Positions 34,134-42,858 of a DNA stretch of 48,339 nt are shown piece by piece. The DNA comes from Candidatus Acidiferrales bacterium (GTDB taxonomy: Bacteria > Acidobacteriota > Terriglobia > Acidiferrales > DATBWB01), in the NCBI GenBank assembly GCA_036514995.1, contig DATBWB010000066.1, positions 1 through 48,339 of the forward strand, written 5' to 3'. Every line of letters begins with the position of its first letter. Positions within the stretch are counted from its first letter, which is position 1. The notes under the pieces were generated by a model. It made no database searches. It was not told where the DNA came from and worked only from the letters and a program-made list of their open reading frames with translations. A program made the position numbers and the translations under genes.

Positions 34134-35246
34134 CTAGTCGTCCCCGGCTACGGGGGCCAGGGCAGCGGCGTAGTCGGCGACGTACCGCTCGATTTCCTTC
34201 AGCAACTCGGGAACGATTTCCTCTTCGCTCACACGCCGGATGGCTTTCCCGTCGCGATAAATCACGCCATTTCCACGACCGCAGGCAACGCCCAGGTGGG
34301 CGGTGCGCGCTTCACCCGGGCCGTTCACGGCGCAGCCCATCACCGCAACCTGGATGGGCTCTTTGACGTGTGCCACGCTGCGCTCGATCTCTCCGACGAT
34401 CTTAAACAGGTCAACTTCCAGCCGGCCACAGGTGGGGCAAGCGATGATCATGGGGCCGCGGGCGCGGATTTCAAGGGCCTTGAGCAAGTCATAGGCGACG
34501 CGGACTTCTTCCGTGGAATCGGCAGCCAGCGAAACGCGAATAGTGTCGCCAATGCCCTCGGCCAGGAGGATGCCCAGGCCGATGGCTGACTTGATGGTTC
34601 CGGAAAAGGCCGTTCCGGCTTCGGTGATGCCCAGGTGGAAGGGGTAATCCACCTGCGCGGCCAAGAGCCGGTAAGCAGCCACGGTCATATTCACGCTGGA
34701 GGCTTTCAGGGAAATGATGGTGTCGTGGAAGCCGAGCTCCTCGAGAATGCGAACGTGCTCGAGGGCGCTCTCCACCATTGCTTCCGGCGTGGGATAGCCG
34801 TATTTTTCGAGGAGATGACGCTCGAGTGAACCGGCGTTCACCCCGATGCGGATGGGCACACCGCAGGTTTGAGCCTTGCGAACCACCTGGCGAACTTTCT
34901 CGGCATCGCCGATGTTGCCCGGATTCAACCGAAGCTTGTCAATGCCGGCGTCGAGCGCGGCCAGGGCAAGACGGTATTGAAAATGGATGTCGGCAACCAA
35001 AGTAGCCTTGGTACGCTTGCGAATCTCGGCGAGGGCAGCGGCGGCCTCGGCGTCAGGCACCGCCAGACGGATGATCTCACAGCCAACCTGTTCGAGCTGT
35101 TCGATCTGACGAAGAGTAGCCTCGACGTCGCGGGTGTCCGTCTTGGTCATGGATTGAACGACCACCGGGGCGTCCCCGCCGACAACGTAATTCCCCACTT
35201 TGACAGAACGAGTTTTGCGACGGGGCGCGAGTACTGGATGCCTCAT
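34134..35246 (-). CDS. ispG: 4-hydroxy-3-methylbut-2-en-1-yl diphosphate synthase (GcpE)
   Basis: Iron-sulfur enzyme of the MEP pathway converting MEcPP to HMBPP. The 370-aa protein is the short, bacterial two-domain form. A TIM barrel begins with VKVGNYVVGGDAPVVVQSMT, and a C-terminal reductase-like domain carries the [4Fe-4S] ligands Cys270 and Cys273 (CPTCGR) and Cys305 (GCAVNGPGEA), with Glu312 in the same block. The ATG at 35246 has an AAGGA ribosome site at 5 nt. It lies 15 nt after rseP in the uppS-cdsA-dxr-rseP-ispG cluster, so two MEP-pathway enzymes are made from one operon. Confidence 0.97.
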   Translation of the reverse strand: MRHPVLAPRRKTRSVKVGNYVVGGDAPVVVQSMTKTDTRDVEATLRQIEQLEQVGCEIIRLAVPDAEAAAALAEIRKRTKATLVADIHFQYRLALAALDAGIDKLRLNPGNIGDAEKVRQVVRKAQTCGVPIRIGVNAGSLERHLLEKYGYPTPEAMVESALEHVRILEELGFHDTIISLKASSVNMTVAAYRLLAAQVDYPFHLGITEAGTAFSGTIKSAIGLGILLAEGIGDTIRVSLAADSTEEVRVAYDLLKALEIRARGPMIIACPTCGRLEVDLFKIVGEIERSVAHVKEPIQVAVMGCAVNGPGEARTAHLGVACGRGNGVIYRDGKAIRRVSEEEIVPELLKEIERYVADYAAALAPVAGDD

Positions 35247-35261
35247 GAAAGTCCTTCAAAC

Positions 35262-36575
35262 CTAGCGTGTGAGCTTGAGGATGTCATTATACATGACGAT
35301 GCCGAATATGAGGATGAGAAAGACCAAACCCAGTTGCACGATTCGCTCCTTCAAGCGAAGGCTCAAATCTCGGCGGATCGTTCCCTCGACGGCAAGCACG
35401 AGGATGTGGCCGCCGTCGAGGATGGGGATCGGCAGGATATTCAGGACGGCGAGATTCAAGCTGATGAGCGCCATGAAATAGACGAGATCGAGCAAACCAC
35501 GCTGGGCAGCTTCACCCGACTGGCGGGTGATGTCAATCGGGCCACCCAGTGCGCGGAGCGACAAACGCCGCTCAAAAAGCCTAATGACGACGTCGAAGAT
35601 CATCCCGCAGTTGCGATAGTTCCAGTCCAACGATTCAACAAACGCCAAGTGCAGCGGGAGAGACCTCAAGGTTATCGGCTGGGGCAGGCTGACACCGATC
35701 GCCCAAACCTTCTGGCCGCCTCGCTCCATGAAGGCAGGACGAACGCGAGAATCGAGATTCTGACCCGCGCGAAGGACGGTCAGCGTGGTTTCCCGGTCGC
35801 CGATCTGTTGCAACCGGGACAAGAGATCACGCGACCAGACTCGATCGCCATCGAGGGCGATGATCTCGTCACCCGGGCGGAGACCGGCGCGGTCAGCAGG
35901 CTTGCCCGGTTCCACGCTGCCAATGATTGCTGGTTCCGAAGGCAGCCAGCCCGCGTAGCCGATCTGTTCCCTGCCCTGGGCGACGGGTTGGATACTGGTT
36001 TGCAGTTCTTGCTCCCCACGTCGGATGGTTATGGAGAGTGGTCGCCAGGCACTGCTCAATACCTCAAAGTTTATCTTCTCCCATCGGGGGTTCTGCCAAT
36101 TCTCCAGGCGCACGATCAAATCTCCCGGCTGGATAGCTGCCTTGGCTGCGGGGGAGTCCTTGTCTACGGCCCCGATGCGGGCCGGCTGATCGAGAAAAGC
36201 CGGACGGGGAAAACCAGCGTGAAATACCCCGGTCATGAGAACAATCGCCGCCATGACATTCATGACAGGGCCAGCGCTGGCGATGATCGCTCGCCGCCAC
36301 CTCGGCCGCGAGAGGTACTCTTCCGGCGCGCCGCTGCGTTCCTCGGAAGGGTCCGAGCCGGCCAGCCTGACGTAGCCGCCGAGCGGCAGGAGACTCACGC
36401 GATAGTCAGTTGGCCCTCGGCGATAACCAAAGAGCCGGGGGCCAATTCCAAAGGAGAAGACATCCACCCGAACGCCGAAAATGCGAGCAGCGAGGAAGTG
36501 GCCAAGCTCATGAACCAGGATCATTAACCCGAGAACGAGGAAGACCCCAGCTACGTAAGACAAAACATTTCCCAT
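35262..36575 (-). CDS. rseP: RIP metalloprotease RseP (site-2 protease)
   Basis: Inner-membrane zinc protease that performs the second cut of anti-sigma factors or cleaves signal-peptide remnants. The 437-aa protein has HELGH at residues 22-26 in the first membrane helix. Two periplasmic PDZ domains (about 120-200 and 215-290) are centred on GAVDKDSPAAKAAIQPGDLI and GSVEPGKPADRAGLRPGDEII. The third zinc ligand is Asp387 in PIPILDGGH, and hydrophobic helices sit at both ends. ATG at 36575 is chosen with AGGTGG upstream; the frame to 36596 adds 7 residues. It follows dxr by 8 nt. It could act on the membrane anti-sigma factor at the left end of the window, but that link is only inference. Confidence 0.95.
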   Translation of the reverse strand: MGNVLSYVAGVFLVLGLMILVHELGHFLAARIFGVRVDVFSFGIGPRLFGYRRGPTDYRVSLLPLGGYVRLAGSDPSEERSGAPEEYLSRPRWRRAIIASAGPVMNVMAAIVLMTGVFHAGFPRPAFLDQPARIGAVDKDSPAAKAAIQPGDLIVRLENWQNPRWEKINFEVLSSAWRPLSITIRRGEQELQTSIQPVAQGREQIGYAGWLPSEPAIIGSVEPGKPADRAGLRPGDEIIALDGDRVWSRDLLSRLQQIGDRETTLTVLRAGQNLDSRVRPAFMERGGQKVWAIGVSLPQPITLRSLPLHLAFVESLDWNYRNCGMIFDVVIRLFERRLSLRALGGPIDITRQSGEAAQRGLLDLVYFMALISLNLAVLNILPIPILDGGHILVLAVEGTIRRDLSLRLKERIVQLGLVFLILIFGIVMYNDILKLTR

Positions 36576-36583
36576 CGCACCAC

Positions 36584-37756
36584 CTAGGCCTGGCAACGAG
36601 CCACTTCCTCGCTCGCCAGGCGACGCGCCTCCCGATCCGCCACAAGAACGTCATCCACGGAGCCCGGCTCGCTGTTAGGAATGCGGGCCAGCACTCGCTC
36701 GATGACCTCGGCAATCGCCAAAAAGGAAATCCGACGCTCCAAAAACGCGCGCACGGCGACTTCATCGGCTGCATTCATGGCAGCCGGGAGAATGCCCCCA
36801 GCCGCCAGGGCCTTTCGGGCCAGCCCCAAACAGCGGAACTTGCGGTTGCTTGGGCGGCTGAATTCCAGCTTTCGCACCTTCACCCAATCGATGGGCAGGG
36901 CGGCGGTCGGAACGCGCTCGGGATAGGTCAAGGCGTATTGAATGGGCAAGCGCATGTCCGCCGGGCCGAGCTGCGCCACAACCGAGCCATCCACGAATTC
37001 CACCATGGAATGAATCTTAGACTGGGGGTGAATGACCACCTCGATCTGATCCGGCGAGAAACCGAAAAGCCAATGGGCTTCAATGATTTCCAGGCCCTTG
37101 TTCATCAGTGTGGCAGAATCTATTGTGATGCGCTGTCCCATGCGCCAGTTGGGATGATTGAGCGCTTGCTCCGGGGTGGCGTGTTGTAGCTGGCTGAGGG
37201 AAGCCTTCCGAAAGGGGCCACCCGAAGCAGTCAGGACAAGCCGCCGGACTTCGGAGGATTGGCCGGCCCGCAAGCACTGGTGAATAGCATTGTGTTCGCT
37301 ATCGATCGGCAGAATTTCTGCTCCTGCCCGGACAGCCGCTTTGGTAACGAGCTTGCCGGCAGCCACCAGAACTTCTTTGTTAGCCAGGGCCAACTTCTTG
37401 CCCCGAAGAACCGCCTCGTAGGTGGCAGGCAAGGCGGCCACGCCCACGGTTGAGGAAACGACCAAATCTACTTCAGGCAAGGTTGCAACCGCAGTGATGC
37501 CCTCTCCGCCGCAAAGAATCTCAGGCAAGGTGCCGCTGCCATTTCCCAAGAGCCCCTCGCGAAGAGCATTGGCCGCCCGGTCGCTGGCGACAGCAACGCA
37601 CCGCGGGCGGTGCCGGCGAATCTGCTCGCTCATCAGAGCGACGTTCTCACCAGCAGAAAGGCCTACCACCTCGAACCGGCCGGGCATGCTCTCTACCACT
37701 TCAAGACATTGCCGACCAATCGAGCCGGTAGAGCCGAGAATGGCGAGCCGCTTCAT
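36584..37756 (-). CDS. dxr: 1-deoxy-D-xylulose 5-phosphate reductoisomerase
   Basis: NADPH-dependent enzyme making 2-C-methyl-D-erythritol 4-phosphate, the first committed MEP-pathway step. The 390-aa protein begins with the nucleotide-binding LAILGSTGSIGRQCLEVV. It has the NKEVLVAAG segment, the metal-site Asp/Glu residues in EILPIDSEHNAIHQCL, the flexible-loop region near WRMGQRITIDSATLMNKGLE, and the helical C-terminus. Length matches the family (about 385-400). It starts 15 nt after cdsA with a weak ribosome site and is followed by rseP, the order commonly seen in Gram-negative bacteria. Confidence 0.97.
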   Translation of the reverse strand: MKRLAILGSTGSIGRQCLEVVESMPGRFEVVGLSAGENVALMSEQIRRHRPRCVAVASDRAANALREGLLGNGSGTLPEILCGGEGITAVATLPEVDLVVSSTVGVAALPATYEAVLRGKKLALANKEVLVAAGKLVTKAAVRAGAEILPIDSEHNAIHQCLRAGQSSEVRRLVLTASGGPFRKASLSQLQHATPEQALNHPNWRMGQRITIDSATLMNKGLEIIEAHWLFGFSPDQIEVVIHPQSKIHSMVEFVDGSVVAQLGPADMRLPIQYALTYPERVPTAALPIDWVKVRKLEFSRPSNRKFRCLGLARKALAAGGILPAAMNAADEVAVRAFLERRISFLAIAEVIERVLARIPNSEPGSVDDVLVADREARRLASEEVARCQA

Positions 37757-37771
37757 CGAGGACCGGGATAA

Positions 37772-38650
37772 TCAAAAATATTTACTGACGACCAACATCG
37801 AATAGTACCACAGAACCGGAATTGCCAGCAGAAGGCTGTCTATGCGGTCGAGAACGCCGCCATGACCCGGAATCAACTGCCCGGAATCTTTGGCGCCAGC
37901 CCCTCGCTTGAAAGCAGATTCGATCAGATCGGACAATTGTGCTGCCAGGTTTGTCAGAAGGGCGGCAGCGAGCAAGAGGCCTAGGGGAATGGCATGCTGC
38001 CAAAGGGCAAGAAGTGCGGCAACGAGGAGCGAGCCGAGGAGACTGGCGACCGCTCCCTCGACCGTTTTGCCCGGGCTGATCCGCGGGCTGAGCTTATGGC
38101 GGCCCACCGCTCGACCCACGAAATAGGCGGCGGAGTCCCCCACCCAAATCACCGCCAAGAGAAAAAAGAGCAGCCGCGGCCCAAAATACGGGGAGACGGC
38201 TCGAAGAGAAACTAGCAGGGATAGCGGCAGCCCAATCCAGAGAAGCCCAAGGCCAGTGGTCGCCAGGCCCGGGAGAAATTGCGCGAGCGGAACTTGCAAG
38301 GCAAACGCCCACGCGGAGGCGCCGACCACAAACGCTAACAGGACCAGGACGGGAGAGAAGCCAGTCTCCAGCCGAACATGAGATTGCCGGGCCATTCCGG
38401 CGCCCGAAATGAAGAGGGCGGTACCAAAAGGCAGAAGGGCTTGCGACGCGATCAAGACCAATGCGAAGAAGTAGCCGGGCCCGTCCAGGGTGCTCATACC
38501 GGAGAGACGAGCGAGTTGGAAGTATTCGCGCAACGCCAGCAGAGTGACGAACGCGACGGCCAGCCCGAAAAGCCACGTGGGGACCAGGAACACGAAGACG
38601 AGAACAAGCGGGATGAGGACGGCAGCCGAGGCAATACGGAGGCCAGTCAT
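37772..38650 (-). CDS. cdsA: Phosphatidate cytidylyltransferase
   Basis: Inner-membrane enzyme making CDP-diacylglycerol from CTP and phosphatidic acid, the branch point of phospholipid synthesis. The 292-aa protein has about eight hydrophobic helices. The family signature is split around residues 240-270: SDLIESAFKRGAGAKDSGQL, then IPGHGGVLDRIDSLL, containing the metal-binding Asp residues. A cytoplasmic RISPGKTVEGA motif precedes it. The ATG at 38650 has a weak ribosome site; 65 nt separate it from uppS. Nothing unusual otherwise. Confidence 0.95.
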   Translation of the reverse strand: MTGLRIASAAVLIPLVLVFVFLVPTWLFGLAVAFVTLLALREYFQLARLSGMSTLDGPGYFFALVLIASQALLPFGTALFISGAGMARQSHVRLETGFSPVLVLLAFVVGASAWAFALQVPLAQFLPGLATTGLGLLWIGLPLSLLVSLRAVSPYFGPRLLFFLLAVIWVGDSAAYFVGRAVGRHKLSPRISPGKTVEGAVASLLGSLLVAALLALWQHAIPLGLLLAAALLTNLAAQLSDLIESAFKRGAGAKDSGQLIPGHGGVLDRIDSLLLAIPVLWYYSMLVVSKYF

Positions 38651-38715
38651 GAAGGAAAGGTAACACGAAGGGAGGGGCGATAGAAGCCGGCAGAATGGCT
38701 ATAGGGCGTTTTCGC

Positions 38716-39546
<831 letters not shown>

Positions 39547-39570
39547 GAGCGTACATTCCGACCTCGATGA

Positions 39571-39599
39571 AAATTAGCACATCCCTATAAGAATAACAA
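39571..39599 (-). promoter_or_regulatory. Candidate promoter for the uppS-cdsA-dxr-rseP-ispG cluster
   Basis: Minus-strand TTGTTA (39599-39594) is followed after 17 nt by TAATTT (39576-39571), with TG upstream of the -10 as in extended promoters. The start site would be near 39564, leaving about 18 nt to the GTG at 39546. It lies in the 73-nt gap after the Nramp gene. Confidence 0.35.
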
Positions 39600-39619
39600 G
39601 GAAAGCGGGCCGCAACCGC

Positions 39620-40909
39620 TTACGGGGCGCCCGGGCGCAACGTGAAATAGACCAGAGCAAGCGTCATGGCAATCAGCAAGACGCAGGTGAGCCAAGCAAC
39701 GACGTTAAACGAGCGAGAGTTTGTGTGGATTCCCATCAAATCGCTGCGGTTAACGAGGAGCAGCATGAAGATGAGCAAATAGGGCAGGACGATACCGTTG
39801 GCGACCTGCGAAAGCACCAGAATACGAACCAACGGGGCACCCGGGAGCAAGATGAGGCCAGCACCCACGACAATGAGCGCGGTGTAAAGCCAGTAGAACA
39901 CCGGAGCTTCATTGAAGCGCTTGTCCACGCCGGCCTCAAATCCCAGGCCTTCGCAGACAAAGAAGGCGGTGGAAAGAGGAAGGATGGAGGCAGCGAAGAT
40001 GGAGGCATTGAAGAGACCGAAAGCGAAAAGAACGGTAGCGTATCTTCCTGCCAGGGGTTTGAGGGCAACGGCCGCTTCAGCCGCGTCGGCGATCTGGTGG
40101 TGGCCAGTAGCAAACAGCGTGGCTGCGCAACAGACCACAATAAAGAACGCCACCAGATCCGTGATGACGCAGCCAAAGATGACATCGAGTTTGAGGGCGC
40201 GATACCTTCTCAAGGGGATGGTTTTCTCCACCACGGCAGACTGGAGGTAGAACTGCATCCAGGGTGCGATGGTGGTACCGACCACGCCGATCGTCATCAC
40301 GAGATAGGAGGTATTCCACTCAATCTGGGGAACGAGGGTAGCCTTGATCGCAGTTCCCCAGTCAGGACGAGCAAGAAAACCGGAAACGATGTAGGAAAAA
40401 TAGACCGTGCAAGCAATGAGAAAAACCTTCTCCACCGACTTGTAAGTGCCTTTCACCACCAGCACCCAAACCAGAATAGCTGACAGCGGTACAGAAAAGT
40501 ATTTGCTGACGCCGAAAATCTCGAGGCTGGAGGCGATGCCGGCGAATTCAGCCAAGATATTGCCCAAATTGGCGGCCAACATGGCCAGCATCATGAGGAA
40601 GGTAGCGCGGAAGCCAAACTCTTCGCGGATGAGATCGGAAAGCCCTTTGCCGGTCACCGCTCCCATGCGAGCGGCCATCTCCTGGACGACGATGAGGGCG
40701 AGCGTCATAGGAATCATCAGCCAAAGCAGCTTGTAGCCGAACTGCGCGCCAGCGAGGGAGTAGGTGTAGATACCGCCGGCGTCGTTGTCCACGTTCGCGG
40801 TAATCATGCCCGGTCCGATGACAGCAAAGAGAACGGCAAGCTGGCGGCGACGGGTGGTCCACGCCCGCCCCCAGCCATTCCAACGCGCGCTTGGAAACGG
40901 CCACTTCAT
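39620..40909 (-). CDS. Nramp-family transporter with altered metal site (Nramp-related Mg2+ transporter candidate)
   Basis: Inner-membrane divalent-cation transporter of the SLC11/Nramp fold, 429 aa, about eleven helices after a basic N-terminal stretch. The canonical TM1 motif DPGN reads Asp43-Ala-Gly-Gly46 (followed by the conserved GAQFGYKLLW). The TM6 Met-Pro-His reads Ala215-Pro-Trp217 in GTTIAPWMQFYLQ. Loss of the TM6 Met and the TM1 Asn is what is described for Nramp-related magnesium transporters, which prefer harder ions than Mn2+ or Fe2+. The ATG at 40909 overlaps by 4 nt (ATGA) the upstream gene, which encodes an MgtE-type sensor module. Nothing in the sequence excludes another substrate; manganese remains an alternative. 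Confidence 0.88.
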   Translation of the reverse strand: MKWPFPSARWNGWGRAWTTRRRQLAVLFAVIGPGMITANVDNDAGGIYTYSLAGAQFGYKLLWLMIPMTLALIVVQEMAARMGAVTGKGLSDLIREEFGFRATFLMMLAMLAANLGNILAEFAGIASSLEIFGVSKYFSVPLSAILVWVLVVKGTYKSVEKVFLIACTVYFSYIVSGFLARPDWGTAIKATLVPQIEWNTSYLVMTIGVVGTTIAPWMQFYLQSAVVEKTIPLRRYRALKLDVIFGCVITDLVAFFIVVCCAATLFATGHHQIADAAEAAVALKPLAGRYATVLFAFGLFNASIFAASILPLSTAFFVCEGLGFEAGVDKRFNEAPVFYWLYTALIVVGAGLILLPGAPLVRILVLSQVANGIVLPYLLIFMLLLVNRSDLMGIHTNSRSFNVVAWLTCVLLIAMTLALVYFTLRPGAP

Positions 40910-42147
40910 CCCGTTCGAATCAGCATGCTGAGCACATCGTCCACCGTCACCACACCCACGAGCCGGGCTGCCTCGTCCACGATGGGGAGCATGTGCAGGT
41001 TGTACTTATTGAACAGCGTGATGACCTCTTTTCGATCCATTTGCGGTTCGGCAAAGATGAGCTGCTCCTGCCGGAGAGAACTCATCACGGTCTCCGGGGC
41101 CGCCAAGAGCATGCGAGCGACCGGCACAGCGCCAAAAAGACGGTGAGTGGAATCGATGAGGAAGAGCGTGTCCAGGGCGTCGGTTTCCACCTGGCTTTCC
41201 CGAATGCGCGCGACGGCATCGGCAACAGTCAGCTCCTCCGGCACAGCCACAAAGCTGGTTGTCATCAAGCCGCCGGCAGAAGATTCCTCAAACTGCAAAA
41301 GCTCGCGCACTTCCTGAGCGTCTTCTTGGGAAAGCTCTTTCAGCAGGATGTTAGAGGTTTCGGCCGGCAGCCCGGCCAACATGTCAGCGGCTTCGTCGGC
41401 CTCCATTTCTTCGAGGATATCGCCTGCTTTTTGGCGGTCGAGCGTCTCCAAAATGCGGGCTTGAACCCGGGGCTCAACCTCAGAGAGGGCTTCGGCAGCG
41501 GTCTCCTCATCGAGAGCCTCGACCACCGCTCCCCGGTCAGCGGGCGCCAACTCCTCGATGATGTCAGCAATGTCAGCCGGGTGGAGTTGGGCAAGCCGGG
41601 CGTGGGAAATCTTGAGCTTTACGCGACGTTTTGGATCAGTCTCAATCAGGTTGACATAGTCCCAGGGAATGACGCGAACGGGCATTCGCTCCTGGATCTT
41701 TCGGATGGTTGATGGGGCAAGCATTCCCTGGAGCAGCCGGCCAAGCGCGCCGGTGAGGCCAACGTCCACCTGAGTAAGGCGGAGTTCGATGCTGCCATTC
41801 GTCTTCTGCTCACTCAAGACGACATCGTTCACGCGAACCACTTTCCGCCCGTTGATGTCAATGATCTGCTGATCGAGAAGATCCTTGCGAACGGCGAGCC
41901 AGCCTTCATTCGGGGAAAAGGTTTCCAAGGCCAATTCAGGAACGTTGAGGCGGAGGGTTCCCGGAGCGGCGAAGGCGACCTGCTCGTACCGGGCAAGCAA
42001 GCGCTGATACTTGCCGCGGTCAATGCCGAAACGAGCGATGCGGTCGGACTGCTCGCTCGGGTTGACAAAAAGCTCGTTCACCCGGCCAACAAAGTTGCCC
42101 TGGGCATCGTAAACCTTGGCACGCAACAGTTCGGTGGCGTGAATCAT
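40906..42147 (-). CDS. PRC-barrel-like + MgtE_N + tandem CBS protein lacking the MgtE channel
   Basis: Soluble 413-aa protein with the regulatory half of the MgtE magnesium channel but no membrane helices. Residues 1-60 and about 85-130 resemble two PRC-barrel-like repeats (VYDAQGNFVGRVNELFV; IIDINGRKVVRVNDVVL). MgtE_N covers about 184-290 (LHPADIADIIEELAP, EEMEADEAADMLAGL). The junction ESSAGGLMTTSFVAVPEELT leads to CBS1 (about 295-350) and CBS2 (about 357-413), where the protein ends without plug helix or pore. In MgtE these domains bind Mg2+ and close the channel. ATG at 42147 has a perfect GGAGG site at 5 nt. The 4-nt overlap with the Nramp gene implies a stoichiometric partner; I infer a Mg2+-sensing gate or regulator. 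Confidence 0.88.
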   Translation of the reverse strand: MIHATELLRAKVYDAQGNFVGRVNELFVNPSEQSDRIARFGIDRGKYQRLLARYEQVAFAAPGTLRLNVPELALETFSPNEGWLAVRKDLLDQQIIDINGRKVVRVNDVVLSEQKTNGSIELRLTQVDVGLTGALGRLLQGMLAPSTIRKIQERMPVRVIPWDYVNLIETDPKRRVKLKISHARLAQLHPADIADIIEELAPADRGAVVEALDEETAAEALSEVEPRVQARILETLDRQKAGDILEEMEADEAADMLAGLPAETSNILLKELSQEDAQEVRELLQFEESSAGGLMTTSFVAVPEELTVADAVARIRESQVETDALDTLFLIDSTHRLFGAVPVARMLLAAPETVMSSLRQEQLIFAEPQMDRKEVITLFNKYNLHMLPIVDEAARLVGVVTVDDVLSMLIRTG

Positions 42148-42202
42148 GGCTGCCTCCAGGTCAGGTCCATCGGTGGAAATTCATCTTCGCTTCCCCGCTG
42201 CC

Positions 42203-42232
42203 CTGATACGCTGTGCGCCGCAGCTTTGTCAA
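42203..42232 (-). promoter_or_regulatory. Strong candidate promoter for the MgtE-like/Nramp operon
   Basis: Minus-strand TTGACA (42232-42227), a perfect -35, is followed after 18 nt by TATCAG (42208-42203). The start would be near 42196, giving a leader of about 49 nt before the ATG at 42147. That is too short for an M-box magnesium riboswitch. A dyad lies just upstream at 42249-42267. Confidence 0.5.
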
Positions 42233-42248
42233 GAAAGGAGTTCGGTTT

Positions 42249-42267
42249 TTTGCGGGGGGTTCGCAAA
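42249..42267. promoter_or_regulatory. Inverted repeat TTTGCG-N7-CGCAAA upstream of the MgtE-like/Nramp promoter
   Basis: Perfect 6-bp arms (42249-42254 and 42262-42267) with a 7-nt G-rich spacer, ending 17 nt upstream of the -35 box. Position and symmetry suit a transcription-factor site; it could also be the 3' hairpin of the preceding CYTH gene, but a run of A rather than T follows on the coding strand. Confidence 0.35.
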
Positions 42268-42272
42268 TGGCG

Positions 42273-42836
42273 TCAGGGGCCGGGCTCGAAAAGCATGTGG
42301 GAGGGACGCTTCCCTTCCCGCCGGCAGACCTGAGCGTAGAGGTCAGCGTAGGTCAGGGTGACATAATCCGCGGGCCGAAAGCCCAGGCGACGGGCTACAC
42401 GCCCAATGGCCGCCGGGCGACCCTCCAACTCGAGGAAGACTCCGATCGGAGTTTCGTCCAGATAGAGGCATAGATCCGGTTCGCGGGTGGAACGAAAAGG
42501 GGTTCGGTATTTCTGATATCGGAAGGCGATGCGGTAGCCCAAGCGCTCGAGGATAATCCGCATCGTTTCGCGGCTGGAGAGCAGTAATTCCTCCTCGGCG
42601 CGCACCTTGTAGCGACGGCTCCCGGCCAACCGGCTCTTGAAGGTCAGAACGGCCCTTCGGCGGTATTCCCGCAGGCGCAAGAGCTGTGCTTTTCGGCGAA
42701 GTTTCCGATCCGGCGTATCGAATACAAGGTTGTCTTCAAAGGATCGATGGGAGGGTCGAAACCCAGCGCGAAGGAGGCTGAGGCGTATCCCATCCAAGTC
42801 ACGGACGAGCAGCTTGATTTCGATTTCGCGGGGCAT
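42273..42836 (-). CDS. CYTH-domain protein (class IV adenylate cyclase / triphosphatase family)
   Basis: 187-aa CYTH (triphosphate tunnel) protein. The hallmark ExExK reads Glu4-x-Glu6-x-Lys8, followed by the alternating basic strands RLREYRRRAVLTFKSRL and KVRAEEELLL. Then comes YQKYRTPF, which pairs with acidic strands LCLYLDETPIGVFLELEG that complete the metal- and triphosphate-binding tunnel. Members hydrolyse thiamine triphosphate or inorganic triphosphate or make cAMP; which one is not predictable. The ATG at 42836 is fixed by the MPREIEIKL start; an upstream frame overlaps the polyprenyl synthase gene and is discarded. It follows that gene by 22 nt. Confidence 0.87.
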   Translation of the reverse strand: MPREIEIKLLVRDLDGIRLSLLRAGFRPSHRSFEDNLVFDTPDRKLRRKAQLLRLREYRRRAVLTFKSRLAGSRRYKVRAEEELLLSSRETMRIILERLGYRIAFRYQKYRTPFRSTREPDLCLYLDETPIGVFLELEGRPAAIGRVARRLGFRPADYVTLTYADLYAQVCRREGKRPSHMLFEPGP

Positions 42837-42858
42837 CGGCTTGCGAGCGGCAGGCGAA

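Noticed and set aside
34869-36527. Long plus-strand open frame (552 codons) across ispG and rseP
   Set aside because: It spans two well-identified minus-strand genes and their boundary, and its translation has no domain or signal.
40906-42147. Annotation as a complete MgtE magnesium transporter
   Set aside because: The protein ends at the second CBS domain; no hydrophobic segments are present, so it cannot itself be a channel.
42148-42272. M-box magnesium riboswitch upstream of the MgtE-like gene
   Set aside because: The spacer is about 125 nt and the predicted leader about 49 nt, and I see no M-box consensus segments.
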